From contig DPMO01000219.1 in the NCBI GenBank assembly GCA_003541445.1, positions 1 through 10,046 of the forward strand: 10,046 bases of DNA, read 5' to 3'. The notes beneath the pieces are model-generated. The model was not told where the DNA came from. It searched no databases and saw only the letters and a list, made by a program, of their open reading frames with translations. Positions 1 through 6,404 of the stretch are shown one piece after another. Every line of letters starts with the position of its first letter. The first letter of the stretch is position 1. Source of the DNA: Clostridiales bacterium (lineage in GTDB: Bacteria; Bacillota; Sulfobacillia; UBA995; UBA9673). A program made the translations under genes and the position numbers.

Positions 1-1
1 C

Positions 2-850
2 GGCGGCATGGAGAGCATGAGCCAGGGGCCCTACCTCGTCCACGGGGCGCGTTGGGGACTGCGCATGAACCACACGAAGTTCATCGACGCCACCGTCCAC
101 GACGGCCTCTGGTGCGCCATCGGTGACGTCCACATGGGGTCCTACGGGGACCGGATGGCCAAGGAGTTCGGTGTCTCACGGGAGGAGCAGGACCGGTGGG
201 CCTACCGCAGCCACATGCGGGCCCTCGACGCCCAGAAGGCGGGACGCCTGGCCGAGGAGATCGTGCCGGTCGAGGTGCCCCAGAGGAAGGGCCCGCCCGT
301 CATCTTCGACACCGACGAGCAGCCCCGGCCGGACACCTCGCTCGAGAAGCTGGCCAAGTTGAGGCCGGTGTTCTCGCCCGATGGGACGGTGACGGCGGGC
401 AACGCCCCGAGCCTCAACGACGGCGGCGCCGCCCTGCTCATCATGGCCCGCGAGAAGGCCGAGGCCCTGGGCCTGGAGCCCCTGGCGACGATCATCTCCC
501 AGGGGTTCGTGTCCCAGGAGGCCCCCTACCTCGCCACCGTTCCCTATCTCTCCATAAAGCAGGCCGCCGAACGCTTAGGGATGGCCCTCAGCGACCTGGA
601 GCTCGTCGAGATAAACGAAGCCTTCGCCGCGGTGGCCGTCGTCGCGACGCGCATGGGCGGCTGGCCGGAGGACATCGTGAACGTCAACGGCGGGGCCGTG
701 GCCCTGGGCCACCCCATCGGCGCCAGCGGGGCCCGCATCCTGATGACCCTCGTCTACGAGATGAGGCGTCGGGGCCTGCGCTACGGGGCGGCCGGCATCT
801 GCTCGGGCGGCGGCCAGGGCGAGGCCACCATCGTGAGGGTCGACCCGTAG
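2..850 (+). CDS. Thiolase (acetyl-CoA C-acyltransferase family), 5' end outside window
   Basis: Thiolases condense two acyl-CoAs, or cleave 3-ketoacyl-CoA with CoA, via an acyl-cysteine intermediate in the cytoplasm. The reading frame is open from the window edge and begins with GGMESMS, which is an internal thiolase motif (AGGMESMS), so the gene starts upstream. The ATG at 8 is not the start. About 110 N-terminal residues, including the acyl-accepting Cys, are missing from view. The visible part holds EINEAFA (codons from about 608), the GHPIG motif with its catalytic His (codon 710-712) and the C-terminal catalytic Cys in [10 protein letters not shown] (codon 800-802). The usual MGxTAE stretch reads MGSYGD, so this is not the best-known branch of the family. 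The hbd gene lies 148 bases downstream on the same strand, which fits a fatty-acid or C4-CoA operon. Substrate chain length cannot be told from this sequence. Confidence 0.95.
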   Translation, partial: GGMESMSQGPYLVHGARWGLRMNHTKFIDATVHDGLWCAIGDVHMGSYGDRMAKEFGVSREEQDRWAYRSHMRALDAQKAGRLAEEIVPVEVPQRKGPPVIFDTDEQPRPDTSLEKLAKLRPVFSPDGTVTAGNAPSLNDGGAALLIMAREKAEALGLEPLATIISQGFVSQEAPYLATVPYLSIKQAAERLGMALSDLELVEINEAFAAVAVVATRMGGWPEDIVNVNGGAVALGHPIGASGARILMTLVYEMRRRGLRYGAAGICSGGGQGEATIVRVDP

Positions 851-928
851 GCGCGGGGTGATGTCGCCGGGCCGGGGAGGGGCGGGGCCGAGGTGTCGAG
901 CCGAAGCGGTCGAGCCGAGGCGCGGGGC

Positions 929-942
929 CGGGACCGGTCCCG
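929..942. repeat. GC-rich perfect palindrome in the thiolase-hbd gap
   Basis: CGGGACCGGTCCCG is a 14-base perfect palindrome in the 148-base gap between the thiolase stop and hbd. Its left arm belongs to the 10-mer GCCGGGACCG (927-936), which recurs in two other intergenic inverted repeats (1911 and 6511). A direct repeat GTCGAGCCGA sits just upstream (895-904 and 909-918). No T-tract follows, so a terminator role is uncertain. It may be a processing or attenuation hairpin, or a binding site. Confidence 0.45.
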
Positions 943-998
943 CCCGCCCGGGGCGGCCCAGGAGGCAGATACAGTCCAGGACCGAGGAGGGTCACCGG

Positions 999-1853
999 AT
1001 GGCCGTAAAGCAGGTCATGGTCGTCGGCGCCGGCCAGATGGGTTCGGGCATCGCCCAGGTGGCGGCCCAGGCCGGCTGTCGGGTCTGGCTGAAGGACATA
1101 AATGAGGAGCTCGTCGAGAAGGGGCTCGCGCGGATAAGGTCTTTCCTCGAGCGCAGCGTCCAGCGCGGCAAGGTCACGGCCGAGGAGAAGGACGCCGCCC
1201 TCGGACGGATCACCGGCACGTTCGGCCACGAGGCGGCCGCCGACTGCGACATCGTCATCGAGGCCGTCGTGGAGGACCTGGAGGTGAAGAACCGGGTCTT
1301 CGCTGAGCTGGACGAGGTCTGCCCGGAGAGGACCATCTTCGCCACCAACACCTCGTCGCTCCCCATCACCCAGCTCGCGGCGGCGACCGGCCGTCCCGAC
1401 CGGTTCATCGGGATGCACTTCATGAACCCGGTCCCCCTCATGAAGCTGGTCGAGATCATCAGGGGGCTGGCGACGAGCGACGCCACCTACGAGACCGTCC
1501 GGGAGCTGGCCGTGACCATGGGCAAGGAGCCGGTCACCGTCCAGGACTCGCCCGGTTTCGTCTCCAACCGCATCCTCATCCCGATGATCAACGAGGCCGT
1601 CTACTGCCTGCAGGAGGGCCTGGCCACGCCCGAGGACATCGACACGGTGATGCGCCTCGGCATGAACCACCCGATGGGCCCCCTGGCCCTGGCCGACCTC
1701 ATCGGGCTGGACACGGTCCTCTACATCGCCGACGTCCTCTACCGGGAGTTCCAGGACTCCAAGTACCGGGCCTGCCCGCTCCTCCGCAAGATGGTGCGGG
1801 CCGGCTACCTCGGAAGGAAGACGGGGCGGGGGTTTTACACGTACGAGTCGTAG
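999..1853 (+). CDS. hbd: 3-hydroxybutyryl-CoA dehydrogenase
   Basis: Catalyses NAD(P)-dependent interconversion of 3-hydroxyacyl-CoA and 3-ketoacyl-CoA, acting next to thiolase in beta-oxidation or in butyryl-CoA/PHB-type synthesis. The 284-residue product has the family's usual length. The Rossmann motif GAGQMG is at residues 10-15. The catalytic set is complete: Ser119 (ATNTSS), His140 with Glu152 (GMHFMNP...VEII) and Asn190 (GFVSNR). The C-terminal helical domain ends in the typical GRKTGRGFYTY. The ATG at 999 was chosen because GAGGAGG (984-990) lies 8 bases upstream and the protein then begins directly with the nucleotide-binding strand. The open frame reaches back to 858, but that part is low-complexity Arg/Gly/Pro sequence. 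Codon use matches the thiolase upstream, and the two are probably co-transcribed. Whether it prefers C4 or longer substrates is not decided here. Confidence 0.96.
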   Translation: MAVKQVMVVGAGQMGSGIAQVAAQAGCRVWLKDINEELVEKGLARIRSFLERSVQRGKVTAEEKDAALGRITGTFGHEAAADCDIVIEAVVEDLEVKNRVFAELDEVCPERTIFATNTSSLPITQLAAATGRPDRFIGMHFMNPVPLMKLVEIIRGLATSDATYETVRELAVTMGKEPVTVQDSPGFVSNRILIPMINEAVYCLQEGLATPEDIDTVMRLGMNHPMGPLALADLIGLDTVLYIADVLYREFQDSKYRACPLLRKMVRAGYLGRKTGRGFYTYES

Positions 1854-1913
1854 CGTGGGCCCGCCGTGGAGCGGTGACGAAGGGAAGGGGTCGAGCGGCC
1901 GGGCCTCTGCGCC

Positions 1914-1968
1914 GGGACCGCGTCGACGGAGACTCCCAGGCGCGGGAGCAGCCCTCGGGGGCGGTCCC
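1914..1968 (+). terminator. Nested inverted repeat downstream of hbd, possible terminator
   Basis: GGGACCGC (1914-1921) pairs with GCGGTCCC (1961-1968). Inside them CTCCC (1933-1937) pairs with GGGAG (1944-1948). The sequence CCTGTTCTT follows (from about 1972). The left arm is part of the recurring 10-mer GCCGGGACCG. The position 60 bases after hbd would suit transcription termination, but the long, branched loop and weak T-tract make this tentative. Nothing else recognisable is in the 251-base gap before the DinB-like gene apart from the leader hairpin described separately. Confidence 0.3.
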
Positions 1969-2053
1969 GCGTCCTGTTCTTGGCGCGCTCCCGGCTCAGC
2001 CTCCGTCGCGCACGGCACGGCACCTCCTGTACCGGGGTGCGACATTCGTCTCG

Positions 2054-2093
2054 CCGGACGGGAAACCGTCCGGGCAGAAAGGAGACTCGAGTC
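2054..2093 (+). promoter_or_regulatory. Leader hairpin with GAAA tetraloop plus palindrome before the DinB-like gene
   Basis: CCGGACGG (2054-2061) and CCGTCCGG (2066-2073) form a perfect 8-bp stem closed by a GAAA tetraloop, an unusually stable combination. Six bases later comes AGGAG (2080-2084), followed by the palindrome GACTCGAGTC (2084-2093). The only plausible ATG is 20 bases after AGGAG, too far for standard initiation unless the small palindrome folds and shortens the gap. This could be a translational control element. No known riboswitch class is recognised. Confidence 0.45.
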
Positions 2094-2104
2094 CCGCAAC
2101 AGCC

Positions 2105-2602
2105 ATGGACAACAGCCACGTCAAGATTCTCAAGCGAAGCTTCGACCCTTCCCTGGAGATGCTACGGGTGCTGGTCGAGAAGTGCCCAGACGACTTGTGG
2201 CTCTACGACAAGGTCGGTTTCCCCTTCTGGCAACAGATATGGCATGTCGCTTTCTTCATCGACTACTGGCTCAGAGAGGACTATTCGAGAGGCGCGGAAT
2301 ACCGCGTGATGACCTTCGACAAGGACCTCCCTGTGGAGCTTCACAGGAGGTCGGAGGAACACCTCACCAAGGAAGAGGCAGCGGAGTACCTGCGAAGGCT
2401 CCAGGAGAAGGCCGACCGGTTCTTTTCGTCGCTGGACGATGCCAGACTGCTGGAGCCGATAGTCGAAGGCAGGCCCATGACCTATCTTGATGTGATCATC
2501 GGTCAGATTCGCCATGTCCAATACCATGTCGGTCATGGCAACTGCATCCTCAAGAGCAAGGGCGCAGAGACCAGCGGGTGGCTCGCCTTCGCCGAGGGGT
2601 GA
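2105..2602 (+). CDS. DinB-family protein (putative metal-binding four-helix bundle)
   Basis: A 165-residue protein, the normal length for the DinB/YfiT superfamily of cytoplasmic four-helix bundles. Many members bind a divalent metal through three histidines, and some act as thiol-dependent transferases or damage-induced proteins. The triad is visible: His47 in the IWHVAFFIDYW helix, and His137 plus His141 as HxxxH in RHVQYHVGH, with His144 nearby. The ATG at 2105 is used because no other ATG, GTG or TTG in frame gives a sensible start; upstream sequence in frame is low-complexity. Its ribosome site AGGAG is unusually distant (20 bases). Two sampled 60-base stretches are about 52% G+C, against about 70% in a sampled stretch of hbd, and the codons are correspondingly less GC-biased, suggesting recent acquisition. 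No partner gene indicates a substrate. Confidence 0.85.
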   Translation: MDNSHVKILKRSFDPSLEMLRVLVEKCPDDLWLYDKVGFPFWQQIWHVAFFIDYWLREDYSRGAEYRVMTFDKDLPVELHRRSEEHLTKEEAAEYLRRLQEKADRFFSSLDDARLLEPIVEGRPMTYLDVIIGQIRHVQYHVGHGNCILKSKGAETSGWLAFAEG

Positions 2603-2622
2603 GCGCCGGGGACCAGCCGGTC

Positions 2623-2647
2623 GCCCTGACCCGACGGGCTTTGTCTT
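2623..2647 (+). terminator. Weak terminator-like hairpin after the DinB-like gene
   Basis: GCCC (2623-2626) can pair with GGGC (2636-2639), followed by a T-rich tail TTTGTCTT (2640-2647). It lies 20 bases after the stop codon. The stem is only four base pairs, so this is a weak candidate. Confidence 0.3.
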
Positions 2648-2672
2648 GAGTCCCCGCAGAAGGCATGATAAT
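2646..2672 (+). promoter_or_regulatory. Candidate promoter of the MNT/HEPN module
   Basis: TTGAGT (2646-2651) and GATAAT (2667-2672) resemble -35 and -10 boxes with a 15-base spacer. This is an AT-rich island in a GC-rich surround, located between two genes. If it is real, transcription begins near 2680, which excludes the ATGs at 2665 and 2671 as start codons and favours GTG 2728 for the downstream gene. The short spacer lowers confidence. Confidence 0.4.
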
Positions 2673-2727
2673 GTCTAGGCGGCAGTCCTGCCATGCCTTG
2701 CCAGACCATTCTCGGGGGAATGTGCCC

Positions 2728-3243
2728 GTGTCGGAGGGCTCCCGGGCAGAGCACCGCAACCGGATTCTGAAAGCCTTCGACGAGGTGCTTTCCGTCCTCA
2801 GCGAAGCCCTCCTCGGGCACTACGGTGACCGCTTGGTCTCGGCGGCCGTGTTCGGTTCGGTGGCCCGGCGCACCCCGAACCCGGAGTCCGACATAGACCT
2901 CCTCGTTGTCGCCCACGGCCTGCCGGTGGGCCGCTCCAGGCGGGTGGAGGAGTTCCAGGCCGTGGACGAGGCCGTCGAGCCGCATCTCCGCGCTCTCGAG
3001 GAGCGTGGAATCAGCACCCGGCTGTCGCCGGTCTTCCGCACTCCGGCCGAGGTCCAGGAGGGCGGGCCCCTCTTCCTCGACATGACGGAGCATGTGCTCC
3101 TCCTCCACGACCGAGGCGGATTCCTCCAACGCTACCTGGACCGCCTGCGGGCCGAACTTGAGAAGACCGGCGCACGCCGGCTCCGTTACAAGGGCGCCTG
3201 GTACTGGGACCTCGGGCCCGGTAAGGGGGATGGCTCTCGATGA
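2728..3243 (+). CDS. MNT-type nucleotidyltransferase (antitoxin-like partner of HEPN)
   Basis: A minimal nucleotidyltransferase of the DNA polymerase beta superfamily. Relatives paired with HEPN proteins transfer nucleotides to the partner and can neutralise it. The signature GSx10DxD is intact: Gly43-Ser44 in FGSVARR, then Asp55 and Asp57 in ESDIDLL. The C-terminal KGAWYWDL is typical of this long MNT subfamily, although the protein ends soon after it. The GTG at 2728 is preferred: GGGGGAA (2714-2720) lies just upstream and the protein (171 residues) then begins close to the first helix. The ATGs at 2665 or 2671 would give 192 or 190 residues, but they overlap a promoter-like box. The stop codon overlaps an ATG (ATGA, 3240-3243) that was evidently the start of the HEPN gene, the usual coupled arrangement of such modules. 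Confidence 0.88.
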   Translation: MSEGSRAEHRNRILKAFDEVLSVLSEALLGHYGDRLVSAAVFGSVARRTPNPESDIDLLVVAHGLPVGRSRRVEEFQAVDEAVEPHLRALEERGISTRLSPVFRTPAEVQEGGPLFLDMTEHVLLLHDRGGFLQRYLDRLRAELEKTGARRLRYKGAWYWDLGPGKGDGSR

Positions 3244-3284
3244 AGAAGACGACCCTGGCCCAGGCCTAAGGGTCGTACTCCGAT

Positions 3285-3605
3285 GTGGTGCGGGAGGCCC
3301 AAGAGGTCGTTGAACTCGCCCTCAAGGGACTGCTCCGAGAAATCGGCATAGATCCCCCCAAGCAACACGATGTGGGCGACCTCGTCGTGGAATACCGGGA
3401 CCGCCTGGCACCTGACGTCGAGGCTCAGGCCGAGAAGCTCGCCGCCATCTCCAAGCGCCTGCGGCGGGAGAGAGAACTCGCCTTCTACGGCGACGTGGAC
3501 TTCATCCCCACCGCCGAGTACGACCTCAACGATGCCCGGAGAGCGCTCGGCGAAGCTCGGTTGGTGGTCGAAGCCGTCCGGAGGATGGTCACGGTGCCTG
3601 TGTGA
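3285..3605 (+). CDS. HEPN-domain protein, N-terminally truncated, probably decayed
   Basis: This is the HEPN partner of the preceding nucleotidyltransferase. YSDVVREAQEVVELALKGLL (partly before the chosen start), the PPKQHDVGDLV loop and RRERELAFYGD with the following helix are characteristic of HEPN proteins of MNT pairs. The ancestral ATG at 3240 is in the same frame, but codon 10 is TAA (3267-3269), so translation from it yields nine residues (MKKTTLAQA). A restart at GTG 3285 or 3288, with AAGGG at 3268-3272, would give about 105 residues lacking the first helix. No Arg-x(4-6)-His RNase motif is seen; the only His is in the QHD loop. It may be non-functional, or a shortened product made by coupled re-initiation. 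The alternative of a sequencing error should be kept in mind. Confidence 0.7.
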   Translation: MVREAQEVVELALKGLLREIGIDPPKQHDVGDLVVEYRDRLAPDVEAQAEKLAAISKRLRRERELAFYGDVDFIPTAEYDLNDARRALGEARLVVEAVRRMVTVPV

Positions 3606-3664
3606 AAGGCCCTCCTCCGCGGGTCCTTCCCGTTCTCCATCTTCTTCTTCCTATCTTCTTCCTT
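3606..3664 (+). terminator. Hairpin and C/T-rich tract ending the MNT/HEPN unit
   Basis: Directly after the HEPN stop, AAGGCCC (3606-3612) pairs with GGG-CCTT (3621-3628, one bulged T) around an 8-base loop. Then follows a run to 3664 made almost only of C and T, with a single G (3632). The hairpin plus pyrimidine tail suits intrinsic termination, and a long C-rich, G-poor stretch is also what Rho loads on. Either way it marks the end of the transcription unit. Confidence 0.5.
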
Positions 3665-3711
3665 GGCGCTCACGCCGTTGCTCCTGTTCCTGCCGGCGCC
3701 TGTGCTTAAGG

Positions 3712-3809
3712 GGCCGCGAGGCCGCCTAGCGCACGGGCCGTGCTCCGCGGCCGGCAGGCAGGTTCAGGTGACTATTCCGACGAATCCCGCAGCGGGACAA
3801 CCGTGACTA
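3712..3809 (+). other. Inverted and direct repeats upstream of the second dehydrogenase
   Basis: GGCCGCG (3712-3718) pairs with CGCGGCC (3746-3752), enclosing the palindrome GCACGGGCCGTGC (3731-3743). Further on, TCCCGCAGCGGGA (3785-3797) is another palindrome, flanked by two copies of GTGACTA (3768-3774 and 3803-3809). This lies directly before the ribosome site of the next gene and could contain an operator. No convincing -35/-10 pair was found in the 220-base gap. Confidence 0.3.
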
Positions 3810-3825
3810 AGGGAGGCTGTGCGAT

Positions 3826-4695
3826 ATGCGGGTCGAGGAGGTCCGGAAGATCTGCGTCCTGGGCTGCGGGAACATGGGGTCCCAGATAGCCCTGAACGCG
3901 GCCATCCACGGGTTCAAGGTCTGGAACATGGACGTCAAGGAGGAGATGGTCGAGAAGGCGAGGGCCTTCACGGAGCAGTACCTTCCGGGGAGGGTCCGCA
4001 AAGGGCGGCTCACACAGGAGCAGGCCGAGGCGGCGGCCGCGAACATCACCTACACGACGGACATGGAGGAGGCGGCCCGCGGGGCCGACTTCGTCATCGA
4101 GGCCGTCTCGGAGAAGCTCGACCTGAAGCGGCGGGTGTTCCGGGAGCTTGACCGCATCTGCCCGCCTGACGCCGTGCTCGCGACCAACAGCTCCTTCATC
4201 GTGAGCTCGAGGATCGCCGACGTGACGGGGCGGCCGGACAAGGTCTGCAACATGCACTTCTTCAACCCCGCCCTGGTGATGGAACTCGTGGAGGTGGTCC
4301 AGGGGCCGCACACCTCCGACGAGACGGCCCGGCTCACCATGGAGCTGGCGCGGAAGATGGGCAAGACGCCGGTCCTCCTGAAGAAGGAGGTCTATGGCTT
4401 CCTCGTCAACCGCATCCTCGCCGCGCTCATGAAGGAGGCCCTCTGGCTCGCGGACATGGAGGTCGCCGGGGTCGAGGACATCGACACGGCCGTCACCAAG
4501 GGGCTCGGCCATCCCATGGGTCCCTTCCGCCTCATGGACCTCACCGGCATCGACCTCCACTACGACATCGCCATGGAGCGTTACCGGGAGACGGGGGACC
4601 CCGCCGAGCGGCCCAGCCCGCTCGTCGTGGAGAAGGTGGTCAAGGGCGAGTTCGGGCGGAAGACGGGCAAAGGGTGGTACGAGTACGGGTCGTGA
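3826..4695 (+). CDS. 3-hydroxyacyl-CoA dehydrogenase, second divergent copy
   Basis: A 289-residue member of the same NAD-dependent 3-hydroxyacyl-CoA dehydrogenase family as the gene at 999. The Rossmann motif GCGNMG is at residues 13-18 with Asp36 ending the second strand. The catalytic positions are filled: Ser122/Ser123 in ATNSSF, His144 with Glu156 in MHFFNP...MELVEV, and Asn195 in GFLVNR. The C-terminus GRKTGKGWYEY matches the family. ATNSSFIVSS in place of ATNTSSLPIT and an acidic, charged N-terminal extension mark it as a separate branch, so its substrate probably differs. The ATG at 3826 has GGGAGG nine bases upstream. It stands alone, convergent with the membrane-protein genes, with its own presumed regulatory region, so it is not simply a duplicate within the thiolase/hbd operon. 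Confidence 0.94.
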   Translation: MRVEEVRKICVLGCGNMGSQIALNAAIHGFKVWNMDVKEEMVEKARAFTEQYLPGRVRKGRLTQEQAEAAAANITYTTDMEEAARGADFVIEAVSEKLDLKRRVFRELDRICPPDAVLATNSSFIVSSRIADVTGRPDKVCNMHFFNPALVMELVEVVQGPHTSDETARLTMELARKMGKTPVLLKKEVYGFLVNRILAALMKEALWLADMEVAGVEDIDTAVTKGLGHPMGPFRLMDLTGIDLHYDIAMERYRETGDPAERPSPLVVEKVVKGEFGRKTGKGWYEYGS

Positions 4696-4697
4696 CC

Positions 4698-4726
4698 GCG
4701 GCCTGGAGGTCCGGGCCGCTTCCAGG
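4698..4726. terminator. Hairpin between convergent genes
   Basis: GCGGCC (4698-4703) pairs with GGCCGC (4714-4719) in the 62-base gap between the dehydrogenase stop and the convergent membrane-protein stop, where a shared terminator would be expected. The sequence GGGCCGCTTCCAGG (4713-4726) is repeated exactly at 5696-5709, downstream of the duplicated membrane gene, showing that the 3' flank was part of the tandem duplication. No T-tract is seen. Confidence 0.4.
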
Positions 4727-4757
4727 GTCCGCCGTCGCGCTCCGGCGCGCTGGCCGC

Positions 4758-5465
4758 TCACGCCGGTGCCGCCGTGTTGTTGGCCTTCCCGTAGGCGAGG
4801 GTGAGGGCGATGAGGGTCCAGGGCATCACGACCGCGTTCGCGAGCATCCCGATGAGCGGGATGAGGCCCAGCACCAGAGTGGCCGCAAAGGCGATCAGGC
4901 CGATGACGACGATTTCGCCGGGAACCTTGAGGGCCAGGGAGCAGCTCCTCGACAGCGCCTGACCGACGCCCGTATCGTCCACCATGAGGGCTATCGGGGC
5001 CAGGCACAGGAAGAAGAGGGCCGCAAGACCGGGGAGCACGAGGAGATACAGGCCGAAGTAGACCGCGCCGAAGGTGACGACGCTCACGGCCACCAGAGCG
5101 AGCCACTTGGACAGGGCGGTCTTGAAGCTCTCACCCAGAGAGGCCTTCCCTCCGCCTATCTGCGTCCTCGCGGCATGGACGAGGGCGCCGAGCGCCAGGG
5201 CGCCGCCGACGAGGCCCGGAACGGAAAGAACCAGGAGAGCCGTGCTGCCGAGGGTCATGAGCGCCGTGGCTCCGGCCGGACTGTAGATGGAGGCTTGCAC
5301 CCCCATCATCCTGGCCATGACCTGCGACACCACGGAGACCGGTAGGAACACGGCGAGGTAGATGACGACGTACAGCCCGAGCCGGGCGAAGAGAAGGTTG
5401 AAGGAGCGGCTGAGGAGAGCTCCCAGGCCTTCGCCCGCGCCGAGGGGCTGGGTCGGGGTAGACAT
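4758..5465 (-). CDS. Polytopic membrane protein, YciC/DUF975-like
   Basis: A 235-residue hydrophobic protein with about six membrane segments (roughly residues 29-50, 71-97, 121-143, 144-162, 182-203 and 205-224). Between them is a region LPGLAALFFLCLAPIALMVD followed by GQALSRSCSLALKVPGE. An LPG-containing helix, a conserved Pro before an acidic turn, then A..RS..L.K is the pattern I associate with YciC/DUF975 and glycerophosphodiesterase membrane-domain proteins, which have no established activity. Assignment is by pattern only. The ATG at 5465 has a textbook GGAGGTGA (5479-5472) six bases upstream. It is the intact member of a tandem duplication with a 981-bp period. No promoter was found directly upstream, so it may depend on the promoter ahead of the broken copy at 6405-6433. 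Confidence 0.85.
   Translation of the reverse strand: MSTPTQPLGAGEGLGALLSRSFNLLFARLGLYVVIYLAVFLPVSVVSQVMARMMGVQASIYSPAGATALMTLGSTALLVLSVPGLVGGALALGALVHAARTQIGGGKASLGESFKTALSKWLALVAVSVVTFGAVYFGLYLLVLPGLAALFFLCLAPIALMVDDTGVGQALSRSCSLALKVPGEIVVIGLIAFAATLVLGLIPLIGMLANAVVMPWTLIALTLAYGKANNTAAPA
4987..5038. repeat. 52-bp perfect repeat, copy in intact membrane gene
   Basis: Identical base for base to 5968-6019, whereas flanking parts of the two gene copies differ at many positions. It encodes the LPGLAALFFLCLAPIAL helix. Confidence 0.9.
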
Positions 5466-5678
5466 CGAGCATCACCTCCCTTCCGTGTGACCATGAATCC
5501 GAGCGCCTGGCGGCCGGCCCCGCGAGCGGGGGCCGCCCGTGTCCTCGCCCGGGGTCGTCCATCCCGTCGAGCCGTGCCGGAGCCACGACCACCGGCGGCG
5601 AGAACACCTTCACCTCATGGTACTCGTCGACCCGGTCCCTCTTGCCTCCAGCTTGGCGGACGGGCGGGGCAGAAGACG

Positions 5679-5706
5679 GGAAGCGGCCGGTCGAGGGGCC
5701 GCTTCC
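5679..5706 (-). terminator. 10-bp stem hairpin downstream of the broken membrane gene
   Basis: GGAAGCGGCC (5679-5688) and GGCCGCTTCC (5697-5706) form a perfect 10-bp stem with an 8-base loop, beginning 32 bases after the stop codon at 5739. No clear T-tract follows on the minus strand, so termination may be partial and some transcription could reach the intact copy. The rest of the 273-base gap to 5466 holds no gene or convincing promoter that I can support. Confidence 0.45.
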
Positions 5707-5738
5707 AGGACGTCGGGCCGCGTTCCGGCCCCTGCCGT

Positions 5739-6361
5739 TCAGGCAGAAGCCGCCATCTTCTTGGCCTTCTCGTACGCGAGAGTGAGGGCGACGAGGGCCC
5801 AGGGGGCGACGACGCAGATTCCCAGCCTCCCGACGAGCGGGATGAGGCTGAGCACCGCTCTGGCGGCGAAGGCCAAAAGACCGATGACGACGATCTCCCC
5901 GGGAACCTTCAGCGCCAAAGAGCAGCTTCTGGACAGGGCGTTACCGACGCCCACGCCGTCCACCATCAGGGCTATCGGGGCCAGGCACAGGAAGAAGAGG
6001 GCCGCAAGACCGGGGAGCAGAAGGAGAAGCGAACCCACGAGGACCGCCAGACCCACGACGACGGTCACGGCCACCAGAGGGAGCCACTTGGACAGGGCCG
6101 CCTTGTAGGCCTCACCCACCGAGACCCTGCCCCCCGCCGTCTGCGTCTTCGCGGCGTGTATGAGGGCGCCGAGGACCAGGGCGTCGGCGAAGGCGGCGAT
6201 GACGGCAAGCAGCACAAGACCTCCGCCGCCGACGGCCAGGAGCGCCATGGCCTCAGAAGGACTCTCGACGAAGACAGCGCCGGCCACCACAACAGGTTGA
6301 AGGAGCGGCTGAGAAGGGCACCCAAATCGTCGGCCCTCGCCGGCTGAGTGGGGGCAGACAT
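5739..6361 (-). pseudogene. Tandem copy of the membrane protein, broken by an 82-base frameshifting deletion
   Basis: The start at 6361 and its GGAGGTGA site (6375-6368) match the intact paralogue exactly in spacing, and the frame reads MSAPTQPARADDLGALLSRS then FNLL. At about 6291-6294 the similarity jumps to another frame, which continues to the stop at 5739 with LGALIHAAKTQ, LPGLAALFFLCLAPIAL and the same C-terminal helices. From the stop to the jump the two copies align ungapped at an offset of 981; beyond it the offset is 899. The copy therefore lacks 82 bases, including the first membrane segment (paralogue residues about 26-55). An internal ATG at 6248 could still yield a 169-residue fragment. 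The retained promoter and ribosome site suggest recent inactivation. Misassembly is the alternative. Confidence 0.8.
5968..6019. repeat. 52-bp perfect repeat, copy in broken membrane gene
   Basis: Partner of 4987-5038, at the general 981-base offset. Ten more identical bases lie on its left beyond one mismatch. Immediately to the right similarity drops sharply. Confidence 0.9.
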
Positions 6362-6404
6362 CCAGGTTCACCTCCCTTCACCATGACCGGCAACACGTCC
6401 TCAC

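Noticed and set aside
684..2099. 471-codon minus-strand open frame across thiolase and hbd
   Set aside because: It covers two recognisable plus-strand genes and their gap, with Arg/Pro/Gly-rich low-complexity translation and no family motif.
2665..2727. N-terminal extension of the nucleotidyltransferase from ATG 2665 or 2671
   Set aside because: The added residues (SCHALPDHSRG) do not resemble the family, and the ATGs overlap a promoter-like GATAAT box; GTG 2728 has a better-placed G-rich ribosome site.
3678..3706. TTGCTC with TGTGCT as a promoter for the second dehydrogenase
   Set aside because: The -10 match is poor and the site lies before strong GC-rich hairpins, so it was not listed as a promoter.
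3772..5106. 444-codon minus-strand open frame across the second dehydrogenase and into the membrane gene
   Set aside because: It is antisense to a gene with a full catalytic set and overlaps the correct frame of the membrane protein; translation is low complexity.
5131..5613. Minus-strand frame beginning KVFSPPVVVAPARLDG upstream of the intact membrane gene
   Set aside because: The first 25 residues look faintly protein-like, but the frame runs through the membrane-protein gene in another phase and then turns into noise.
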